Shown here: positions 35,354-44,983 of the stretch, one piece after another | Position numbering within the stretch: position 1 is the first letter of the stretch | Layout: every line of letters begins with the position of its first letter | Assembly: GCA_904420585.1 (NCBI GenBank) | Contig: CAJFVX010000059.1 | Span: forward strand, 1-64,000 | DNA: 64,000 nt | Source: Candidatus Howiella intestinavium | GTDB lineage: Bacteria; Bacillota; Clostridia; Oscillospirales; Acutalibacteraceae | Reading direction: 5' to 3' | Made by a program: the position numbers and the translations under genes | Notes under the pieces: model-generated | Seen by the model: the letters and a program-made list of their open reading frames with translations, nothing else | Database searches by the model: none | What the model was told of the DNA's origin: nothing

Positions 35354-35380
35354 GCATTGCATTTACCAAAAATGCAATGC
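35354..35380. promoter_or_regulatory. Perfect 10-bp inverted repeat in a divergent promoter region
   Basis: GCATTGCATT (35354-35363) and AATGCAATGC (35371-35380) flank a 7-base spacer in the AT-rich gap between the glmU-like and CHAP genes (35287-35512). It has no U-tract, so an operator for a dimeric regulator is more likely than a terminator. Confidence 0.45.
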
Positions 35381-35425
35381 CAATTGTAATCCTTTATGCG
35401 AAGGAACGCAATGGCGTCTTTTCTG

Positions 35426-35455
35426 TTGACAGGATAACCGGGAAGACAGTATAAT
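35426..35455 (+). promoter_or_regulatory. Promoter of the CHAP-lectin-dockerin gene
   Basis: TTGACA (35426-35431), 18 bases, TATAAT (35450-35455). Confidence 0.75.
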
Positions 35456-35512
35456 GACTGACGGATATATTATTCTTAGACCGCGATTGGTCTGCTTTGG
35501 AGGCATATAACA

Positions 35513-36994
35513 GTGAAAATGAATGTTTGCAAAAAGATGGTAATTGGGCTTCTTTCTGCACTGCTTTGTTTGAGCGAACTGGTTTTGCCTGGTACAGCGG
35601 CTGGCTTTACCCCCCGTCTTACCGCGCCGTCTCATGATGATTGGCATTATTACAGCAATGCCAATATCTTTTACAGTTCGGGTTATCCGATGCCAAACTG
35701 CACGACTTATGCCTATGGACGTGCCTATGAACTTTTGGGCTATGCGCCTAATGTCTCCAGCCATAATGCGGGTTCCTGGTGGAGTTATAATATCAATAAC
35801 GGCGCTTATGCTTACGGCAGCACGCCGGCTTTGGGCGCAATTGCCTGCTGGGATAATTATGATAACAATACGGGCCATGTGGCAGTGGTGGAGAAAATCG
35901 AGAACGGCTATGTGACCATTTCCCAGTCCAACTGGCACGGCGCGGAGTTTGAAACAGTGACCATCCCGGCCGACCAGATGGGTTCCTGGTTTGATTCGCC
36001 TACGCATTTTCAGGGCTATATCTATATTCTCGGCACAAATCCCGACCCGAAGCCCGACCCCATCCCGCCCTCGGAGGAGCTTGGCACCAACTTTTACGGG
36101 GCCATTGTCAACGTGGGGGCGGGCAAGTGCCTGACCTCCTCCGCCCGGTACGACGGGGGCAACAATGTATTCAGCCGGGTTTATCAAAGAGGGGCCTACC
36201 AAATCTGGAAATTTGAGCGGCAGTCTGACGGCAGCTATAAAATCATTTCGGCTTTCGATGGCAGGTGCCTGGACATCGCCGACGCCTCGTCGGCGGCCGG
36301 GGCCAACGTCCAGGTGGTGGGCGACAACGGCAACGCCGCCCAGCGCTGGTATATCTACAAAACCGGCAGCAGCTACAACGGGCAGGACGCCTATACCTTC
36401 CGGGGCGGCTGTACCGAATGCGTACTGGACGTGGCCGACGGCAGCGGGGCCGACGGGGCCAATATCCAGGTCTGGACCGCCAACCAGACCCCCGCCCAGC
36501 AGTTTATCATCCAGCGCATAGACGGCAGCTGGTCGGTGCCCGGCCTTTACGCCAATGCATCCGGCGGGGGAAACTACCAGTTCGTCTGGAATGATGTGGA
36601 GGGCGTTTCCCACACCGATATCAAAATCTGGAGGGGCGCGTCTGCTGCAGGCGAACCTATGGTGTCCGCAACGGTGGTGGGAAGCCGGGTTTACAATACC
36701 ACCCTGGAGCCGGGCACCTATACGGCCCAGATTGAGATGTACAACGCCTTCTGGCGGGGCACGGGCACGCCCATAACCTTTACGGTGGAGGCGGCGGTTC
36801 TCAAGGGGGACGTGGATGATAACGGAACCGTCAACATCCAGGACGTCATGGCCGCCTGCAGGGTTCTGGCCCGGCAGAACACAGGCAGCGCACCTGACCC
36901 TGACGAACTGCTGCGGGGAGATATGAACGGGGACGGGAAATTCCTCATTGACGACATCATGGGCATCTGCCGGGTGCTGGCGCGGAAAAACTAA
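35513..36994 (+). CDS. Secreted CHAP-domain wall hydrolase with ricin-type lectin and dockerin
   Basis: 493 residues. The start is GTG at 35513, 9 bases after GGAGG; the ATG at 35519 is too far from it. A signal peptide (about 1-30) is followed by a CHAP amidase/endopeptidase domain (about 40-175) with candidate catalytic C63 (MPNCTTYAYGRA) and H122 (NTGHVAVVEKI). A ricin B-type lectin domain (about 187-335) has QIWKFE and QRWYIY repeats. A short Ig-like domain and a dockerin (GDVDDNGTVNIQDV...) end it. CHAP enzymes cut peptide or amide bonds in peptidoglycan. A dockerin-borne wall hydrolase suggests remodelling near the surface complex or attack on neighbours. Confidence 0.85.
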   Translation: MKMNVCKKMVIGLLSALLCLSELVLPGTAAGFTPRLTAPSHDDWHYYSNANIFYSSGYPMPNCTTYAYGRAYELLGYAPNVSSHNAGSWWSYNINNGAYAYGSTPALGAIACWDNYDNNTGHVAVVEKIENGYVTISQSNWHGAEFETVTIPADQMGSWFDSPTHFQGYIYILGTNPDPKPDPIPPSEELGTNFYGAIVNVGAGKCLTSSARYDGGNNVFSRVYQRGAYQIWKFERQSDGSYKIISAFDGRCLDIADASSAAGANVQVVGDNGNAAQRWYIYKTGSSYNGQDAYTFRGGCTECVLDVADGSGADGANIQVWTANQTPAQQFIIQRIDGSWSVPGLYANASGGGNYQFVWNDVEGVSHTDIKIWRGASAAGEPMVSATVVGSRVYNTTLEPGTYTAQIEMYNAFWRGTGTPITFTVEAAVLKGDVDDNGTVNIQDVMAACRVLARQNTGSAPDPDELLRGDMNGDGKFLIDDIMGICRVLARKN

Positions 36995-37003
36995 ATATGC
37001 CTT

Positions 37004-37041
37004 TCCCCTGCGCTTCCGAGCGGCGGCGCAGGGGGATTTTT
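37004..37041 (+). terminator. Rho-independent terminator
   Basis: TCCCCTGCGC and GCGCAGGGGGA arms followed by TTTTT. Confidence 0.8.
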
Positions 37042-37205
37042 CTGCGGGCAGAGCGCCTATGAGAAAGGGAAATACAGTCCCGGCGGCCCGGCCGGCGGCT
37101 TCATGGGGCCGGGTTTTGCCAGCCTGTACGAAAAAAGCGGCGGGAAATCCGAAATTTTCCCAAAAACTTTTTCGGAAAGGTCTGGTAATTGGCGCGCCCT
37201 TCTGC

Positions 37206-37322
37206 TATAATCGATTTGATACCGGGAATATAGCTTCCGGCCTGCAACGGCCGCCCCTTCATCCCGGACAAGCGGGGCGGAAATCCGCACCTGCTACGCA
37301 ATTGGCCTAAATTTTATAGGAG
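37206..37322 (+). promoter_or_regulatory. Promoter -10 and leader of ppdK
   Basis: The 338-base gap 36995-37332 holds the preceding terminator, a second GC-rich hairpin around 37079-37115, a TATAAT at 37206-37211 with a poor -35, and a leader of about 115 bases with a CCGCCCC/GGGGCGG hairpin near 37250-37280. I recognise no riboswitch. Confidence 0.45.
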
Positions 37323-37332
37323 GTTGATTCCA

Positions 37333-39978
<2,646 letters not shown>

Positions 39979-40030
39979 GTCCCCTTTTCCCATATCCTCT
40001 CCGGTCTGCCGGAGAGAAACCGCAACTGCA

Positions 40031-40069
40031 AAACCGCCGGTCCTGCCTTCTGCAGGATCGGCGGTTTTT
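40031..40069 (+). terminator. Terminator of ppdK
   Basis: AACCGCCGGTCCTGC TTCT GCAGGATCGGCGGTT followed by TTT. Confidence 0.85.
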
Positions 40070-40095
40070 CCCTGCCGGATTGGCCGGCAGATATA

Positions 40096-40140
40096 TAAAA
40101 AGGCCGCAGGGGAATGAAACACACCGGTTCCCCTGCGGCT
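40096..40140 (-). terminator. Terminator of the XRE regulator gene
   Basis: GCCGCAGGGGAA...TTCCCCTGCGGC; the T run (CCTTTTTATA) is on the minus strand. Confidence 0.75.
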
Positions 40141-40141
40141 T

Positions 40142-40345
40142 TTATTTGCTTTTGTCGTGGTATAGGATATCCGAAACTTCGCAGTCCAGAATAAAACACA
40201 GGGTATCCAGCGTCTTGGTGGTGATGGGATACCCCTTGCGCATGCGGTAGAGGGTGTTGGCCGATATCCCTTCCTTGTAGATGAGCTGGTACTCGGTTAT
40301 GTTCTTCTTCAGCAGCGTCCGATAAAATGGCTCGTATGAAATCAT
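40142..40345 (-). CDS. Small XRE-family HTH regulator
   Basis: 67 residues, almost entirely a Cro/C1-type helix-turn-helix: LLKKNITEYQLIYKEGIS (helices 1-2), ANTLYRMRKG (recognition helix) and TKTLDTLCFILDCEVSDIL (helices 4-5). GGGGAG precedes the ATG at 40345. A near-palindrome about 50 bases upstream (40397-40418) is a likely operator, so it probably represses itself and perhaps the divergent small gene. Confidence 0.88.
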   Translation of the reverse strand: MISYEPFYRTLLKKNITEYQLIYKEGISANTLYRMRKGYPITTKTLDTLCFILDCEVSDILYHDKSK

Positions 40346-40391
40346 GATAAACTCCCCATATTCTTACAACATGTTAGCACACCCCCCTGTA

Positions 40392-40420
40392 TTGACTATA
40401 CCCAATATATTGAGTATAAC
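40392..40420 (+). promoter_or_regulatory. Promoter overlapping a 22-base near-palindrome (candidate operator)
   Basis: TTGACT (40392-40397), 17 bases, TATAAC (40415-40420). The 22 bases at 40397-40418 match their reverse complement at 20 positions. The position upstream of the XRE gene fits binding by its product. Confidence 0.5.
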
Positions 40421-40518
40421 GTGACAGGAAAAGGCGGCCGGGACAAGGGCTGGACGTCCTGCATACAATACGGATGGAGGCGCCTGTGAACAGACTGCGG
40501 AAAAGGGGAGAGGAGCGC

Positions 40519-40842
40519 ATGACCGGGCCGGAAGGGAAAATTTTATACCGCTTTGCACTGGACGGCCCGGGCGCCCTTACCTTTTCGGTGCTGGAAGACT
40601 ATATCCGGCAGCTGGTGGACTATACGGGAATGGATATCCGGGTGGAAGACCGTCCGGAGGATATTCCCTGCTTCTGGGTGTACCCGCAGGGACACCGGGC
40701 GGATTACGGCTGGTATGCCTTAGCCCTGGCGGATGGGGAACTTATCATCCGCCTGTACGAACCGGCGGCGGAGGACAGTGTACAGGCATATAACCGGCGA
40801 CTGGGCCGGCTGCTGTACGACGCGGTCCTGTGGTGTTTATAG
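40519..40842 (+). CDS. Hypothetical small protein
   Basis: 107 residues from the ATG at 40519, which follows GGAGAGGAG. A GTG at 40486 with GGAGG, or the ATG at 40474, are in-frame alternatives. It is acidic and soluble with no membrane segment and no motif I recognise; the middle reads DRPEDIPCFWVYPQGHRADY. It sits between a divergent XRE regulator and a good terminator, which supports it being a real gene. Confidence 0.6.
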   Translation: MTGPEGKILYRFALDGPGALTFSVLEDYIRQLVDYTGMDIRVEDRPEDIPCFWVYPQGHRADYGWYALALADGELIIRLYEPAAEDSVQAYNRRLGRLLYDAVLWCL

Positions 40843-40868
40843 AAAGCCATTCCTGCGCAAAGGAAAAG

Positions 40869-40901
40869 GCGGCTGCGCCCCAAAGGGCGCGGCCGCTTTT
40901 T
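40869..40901 (+). terminator. Terminator between convergent genes
   Basis: GCGGCTGCGCCC CAAA GGGCGCGGCCGC followed by TTTTT. Confidence 0.85.
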
Positions 40902-40904
40902 GCG

Positions 40905-42278
40905 TCACTTGACCATTACACCGCCGTCCAGGCGCAGGAGGACGAAAATCTGGTCTTCGGAGAGGGTTTCGGTGTTGATATACACCAGCACTTCCTCCTC
41001 ATTCAGCCCCTTGCAGCGGAATTCATAGCAGTATTTTTCCCCGCCCCCGTCGGTGGGGATGACGCAGAGGGCGGAGGATTCCACCGTCAGCACCGGGCTT
41101 AAGGCCGCCCGGGCCTCTTCCTCGCTTTTCACCGGGGCGGACAGCTCCCTGTCCTTGTGATTCATCAGGTACCCCCGGGCCTCGTAAAAGACCACCTCGC
41201 CGTTGTCCAGGGCCACGCCCACCTTCATCAAATCGGGATAGCAGACGACGCCGTCCTGGGTATAGGCGAAGTTGACCACGCAGGTGCCCTCGTCGGCCAT
41301 ATAATAGCTTTCCTTAAAACCGGTGAAGCCGTGGGATTCCAGCCATTCCCGGGCCTTGTTTACGGCCTCCTCATAGCTGAGCACCTCGGTGCCGATGTTC
41401 CGGGGATTGCGCATATATACCCCGTAGCCCCCGTTTTTGGTCACCGATACCACCGCATCCTCATAGGCGAAGCCGTAGGAGGGCATGGTTCCGTCCTCGT
41501 CCGGGCCGTCGGTCACCACCGAGGCCGGCACCCCCAGCAGTTCGGCGGCCTTTTTCCGGGCATCCTCCCGGCTAACCTCGGCGGCGTTTTCGGTCATGGT
41601 GGGGGTCTTGTTGAGAATGTGGTCGGAAAAGGGGCCGTCGTAAAGCAGGGTGGGGTAATCGGTCAGGCTTTCCTCGGCCTCTAAGAGGGAGGCCCCAAAG
41701 CCGTCGCCGATGTCCGAGGCGCCGGACAGCAGGTCGTCGTTGGCAAGAGCGGCCTGGATTTCCCCGGCCCAGAGGGCGCCGTCCTCATACAAAGCCCGCA
41801 GATCGTCCACCCGGGCAGACAGGCTCCCCGCCGTGTCCGACAGGCTCATGAGGTTGTCCCGCTCCTGGTCGCTGACCCGGCCCCCCTCGATGGTCTTTTT
41901 GGATAAGGACATGGCGTAGTCCCCCACCTGGGAGAGGAATTTGTTGATGGTGGTCAGCTCCTCGCTGCTTTCGGGCAGCTGGGCCAGGGCCGACTTGGCC
42001 GTGCCCGCCTCCTTCCACAGCTGGGCGGAGAGACTGCTGAGCTGGGCGGCGGAGGCGCAGTAGATGCCCTTTTCCAGGGCGATGTCGATATTGTGGAGGG
42101 TGCTGCTCAAATCCTCCAGCCCCCGCTGGTAGGTGTATTCCAGCTGGGTGCGGTACAGCCCGGCGGTATGGTACCCGCTGATGGCCGCACCACCCAGGGC
42201 CAGGGCGGCGGCGGCGCAGTAGCTGATGATGCGGATGCCCGCCCGCCTGGACAGGCCGGATTTTCTCTCTTGTTCCAT
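40905..42278 (-). CDS. ypeB: Germination protein YpeB
   Basis: 457 residues with one N-terminal membrane helix (IISYCAAAALALGGAAISGY, about 18-37), a long helical region (YQRGLEDLSSTLHNIDIALEKGIYC), then PepSY-like repeats in the second half. This is the layout of YpeB, which stabilises and localises the cortex-lytic enzyme SleB in the spore. sleB normally precedes it but is not in this window: the gene upstream is a plus-strand cysteine desulfurase. Confidence 0.9.
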   Translation of the reverse strand: MEQERKSGLSRRAGIRIISYCAAAALALGGAAISGYHTAGLYRTQLEYTYQRGLEDLSSTLHNIDIALEKGIYCASAAQLSSLSAQLWKEAGTAKSALAQLPESSEELTTINKFLSQVGDYAMSLSKKTIEGGRVSDQERDNLMSLSDTAGSLSARVDDLRALYEDGALWAGEIQAALANDDLLSGASDIGDGFGASLLEAEESLTDYPTLLYDGPFSDHILNKTPTMTENAAEVSREDARKKAAELLGVPASVVTDGPDEDGTMPSYGFAYEDAVVSVTKNGGYGVYMRNPRNIGTEVLSYEEAVNKAREWLESHGFTGFKESYYMADEGTCVVNFAYTQDGVVCYPDLMKVGVALDNGEVVFYEARGYLMNHKDRELSAPVKSEEEARAALSPVLTVESSALCVIPTDGGGEKYCYEFRCKGLNEEEVLVYINTETLSEDQIFVLLRLDGGVMVK

Positions 42279-42407
42279 AGGATTGCACCTCTGTTTCGTA
42301 GGGTCGGGCGGGAATGCCCGCAGCTATGTGGATTTTCTGTACCTATTTTTGCCCGGCCGATGCCGGAATATGTCCCGAAATTCACAAACCGTTTACAGGA
42401 TTGCCGG

Positions 42408-42436
42408 TTGTGGCCGGGGGAGAAATGATGTATAAT
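42408..42436 (+). promoter_or_regulatory. Promoter of the cysteine desulfurase-thiI unit
   Basis: TTGTGG (42408-42413), 17 bases, TATAAT (42431-42436). Confidence 0.6.
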
Positions 42437-42505
42437 AAATTCTGAATCGTAAAATAAGGCGAAGAATACGATTTTTTGTTTTCTCATAGATACAAAGAAA
42501 GGGGC

Positions 42506-43666
42506 ATGACCTTCTTGCAGCAGGATTTGGAGCAGCCGGTTACCTATCTGGACAACAGTTCCACCACCCAGCCCTGTCCCACGGCCGTCAGCCGTATGAC
42601 GGCGGCCCTGACCGAGGGCTGGGGGAACCCCTCCTCCCTGCACCGGCTGGGGATGGTGGCCCAGCTGGAGATGGATGCCGCCCGGTGGCTGCTGGCCGAG
42701 AAGCTGTCCTGCAAGCCGGCCGAGGTGTATTTCACCGGCGGCGGCACCGAGGCCAACAATATGGCCCTTTTCGGCGGGGCCATGGCCGGGCGGCGGCGGG
42801 GCAATCGGGTTGTCACTACCGCCATCGAGCACCCCTCGGTGCTGGAGGCGGCAGCCGCCCTGGAGAAGGAAGGCTTCCAGGTGGTGCGGCTGACCCCCGA
42901 TTCCGACGGGAAGGTGCCGGCGGCCGCCCTGGAGGAGGCCATTGATAAAAATACGGTGCTGGTCAGCGTCATGTATGTGAACAACGAGACCGGCGCCATC
43001 CAGCCGGTGGAGGCCGCCGCCGCGGCCATCCGGCGGGCGGGGGCTCCCGCCCTGCTCCACTGCGACTGCGTGCAGGCCTTCGGCAAAATCCCGGTGCGGC
43101 CCGCCCGGCTGGGAGCCGATTTGGTCACGGTCAGCGCCCATAAAATCCACGGCCCCAAGGGGGTGGGAGCCTTGTACGTGTCCGGCAAGGCCCGTATTGT
43201 CCCCCGGGTATTCGGCGGCGGGCAGGAGAAAAACCTGCGCCCCGGCACCGAGCCCACGCCGGCCATCGCCGGCTTCCGGGGAGCCCTGGAGGAGCTGCCC
43301 GAGCCGGCGGCCCAGCTTCCCAAAATGCGCCGGCTGCGGGACTACGCGGAAGAAAAACTGCGGCAGACGGGGGAGGCGGTTATCCACTCCACCCCGGATT
43401 CCCTGCCCTATATCCTGAATTTTTCCCTTCCCGGCCTGCGGTCGGAGATTTTGCTCCACTTTCTGGAGGAGCGGAACATCTTTGTCTCCAGCGGCAGCGC
43501 CTGCGCCAGGGGCAAGGGCAGCTACGTGCTGCGGGCCCAGGGAATCAGTGACCGGCTGGCCGACAGCGCCATACGGGTCAGCTTCTCCCGGTATAATACC
43601 GAGGCCGACGCCGACCGCCTGGCCGACGCCATCCGGGCCGCCGCCGGCCGCCTGCGCAGGCAGTGA
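42506..43666 (+). CDS. Cysteine desulfurase (NifS/IscS family)
   Basis: 386 residues from the ATG at 42506. AAAGGGG lies too close to that ATG, so the in-frame TTG at 42515 may be the true start. YLDNSSTTQP near the N-terminus, the PLP-binding lysine K213 in VSAHKIHGPKG and the sulfur-carrying cysteine C333 in SSGSACARGKG identify a class V aminotransferase desulfurase. Its position directly before thiI matches the dedicated NifZ-type enzymes of Firmicutes that donate persulfide sulfur for 4-thiouridine in tRNA. Confidence 0.92.
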   Translation: MTFLQQDLEQPVTYLDNSSTTQPCPTAVSRMTAALTEGWGNPSSLHRLGMVAQLEMDAARWLLAEKLSCKPAEVYFTGGGTEANNMALFGGAMAGRRRGNRVVTTAIEHPSVLEAAAALEKEGFQVVRLTPDSDGKVPAAALEEAIDKNTVLVSVMYVNNETGAIQPVEAAAAAIRRAGAPALLHCDCVQAFGKIPVRPARLGADLVTVSAHKIHGPKGVGALYVSGKARIVPRVFGGGQEKNLRPGTEPTPAIAGFRGALEELPEPAAQLPKMRRLRDYAEEKLRQTGEAVIHSTPDSLPYILNFSLPGLRSEILLHFLEERNIFVSSGSACARGKGSYVLRAQGISDRLADSAIRVSFSRYNTEADADRLADAIRAAAGRLRRQ

Positions 43667-43709
43667 GGCAGAGACGTTTGTAAATTGATTGGAACAGGAG
43701 GATTTCCCC

Positions 43710-44879
43710 ATGCGAGAAATCTTGTTGATAAAAAACGGCGAGCTGGCCCTAAAAGGCCTGAACCGCTCCACCTTTGAGGATACCCTCATCCGCCATATCC
43801 GGCGGAGTTTGAAACCTTTGGGGGAGGTCAAAATCCGCAAGGCCCAGTCCACCATCTACATCGAGCCCCAGTCGGAATTTTTCGACTACGACGAGGCCGC
43901 CGACCGGATAAGCCGGATTTTCGGCATCGCCGCTTTCAGCCGGGCCGCCGTGGCGGAAAAGGATATGGAAAGCATCCTGGCCGTGGCCGAGGAATTCCTG
44001 GCCCCCCGCCTCCGGGAAATTGCCACCTTTAAGGTGGAGGCCAAGCGGGCGGACAAGCGGTTCCCCGTCCAGTCCCCCGAAATCTGCCGGGAGGTGGGCG
44101 GCCGGCTGCTGTCCCGGTTCCCCCATCTGCAGGTGGACGTCCACAACCCCGACGAGGTGGTGGTGGTGGAGGTGCGGGACTTCGGGGCCTACATCCACTG
44201 CGGCCAGCAGCCGGGGGCCGGCGGTATGCCGGTGGGCACGGCGGGCAAGGCCTCCATCCTGATTTCCGGCGGCATCGACAGCCCGGTGGCCGCCTGGATG
44301 ATGGCCAAGCGGGGCATCAACCTGGACGCCGTCCACTTTGCCAGCCCGCCCTATACCAGCCCCCGGGCCGAGCAGAAGGTCATCGACCTGCTGCGGCAGG
44401 TGGCGAAATACAGCGGGCCCATCCGGCTGGAAATCGTACCCTTCACCGAAATCCAGGAGCAGATTGGCCAGCACTGCCCCGAGGAATACTTCACCCTGAT
44501 TATGCGGCGGTTCATGATGGAAATCGCCGAGGGGCTGGCCCGCCGGAGCGGCAGCCTGGCCCTCATCACCGGCGAGAGCGTGGGGCAGGTGGCCAGCCAG
44601 ACCCTAAAGGCCCTCTGCGTCACCGACGAGATGGTGCACATGCCGGTTTTCCGGCCCTTAATCGGCATGGATAAGAGCGAAATCATCCGGATTTCCCGGA
44701 AGATTGAAACCTTCGAGATTTCCACCCTGCCCTATGAGGACTGCTGCACCGTCTTCACCCCCAAGCATCCCCGCACCCGGCCGGACGCCGAGAGGGTGCG
44801 GCAGGCCGAGGCGGCCCTGGACCGCCAGGCCCTTATCGAAAAGGCAATATCTGGGGTGCGGGCCCTGCTTGTGGAATAG
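43710..44879 (+). CDS. thiI: tRNA 4-thiouridine synthase ThiI
   Basis: 389 residues. The ATG at 43710 follows CAGGAGG. Order: N-terminal ferredoxin-like and THUMP domains (about 60-165), then the PP-loop ATPase (SGGIDSPVAAWMM, about residues 186-198). There is no C-terminal rhodanese domain, as in B. subtilis, so the persulfide comes from the desulfurase 43 bases upstream. TGESVGQVASQTL and FRPLIGMDKSEI are conserved ThiI segments. Confidence 0.95.
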   Translation: MREILLIKNGELALKGLNRSTFEDTLIRHIRRSLKPLGEVKIRKAQSTIYIEPQSEFFDYDEAADRISRIFGIAAFSRAAVAEKDMESILAVAEEFLAPRLREIATFKVEAKRADKRFPVQSPEICREVGGRLLSRFPHLQVDVHNPDEVVVVEVRDFGAYIHCGQQPGAGGMPVGTAGKASILISGGIDSPVAAWMMAKRGINLDAVHFASPPYTSPRAEQKVIDLLRQVAKYSGPIRLEIVPFTEIQEQIGQHCPEEYFTLIMRRFMMEIAEGLARRSGSLALITGESVGQVASQTLKALCVTDEMVHMPVFRPLIGMDKSEIIRISRKIETFEISTLPYEDCCTVFTPKHPRTRPDAERVRQAEAALDRQALIEKAISGVRALLVE

Positions 44880-44897
44880 GCCCGTCCCATTTATAAT
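44869..44897 (+). promoter_or_regulatory. Promoter of the cinA-sortase gene
   Basis: TTGTGG (44869-44874), 17 bases, TATAAT (44892-44897), overlapping the end of thiI. Confidence 0.5.
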
Positions 44898-44983
44898 AGA
44901 ATGTATAAAACAAAGGGCGGGTGTCCGCCCTGTCCATACATCCGCCGGAAGCAAGATCCTAGTAAGGGGGCATTATCATTACC

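Noticed and set aside
42107..43855. 582-codon minus-strand open frame opposite the cysteine desulfurase
   Set aside because: Shadow of a well-conserved enzyme; composition is Gly/His/Gln-rich nonsense.
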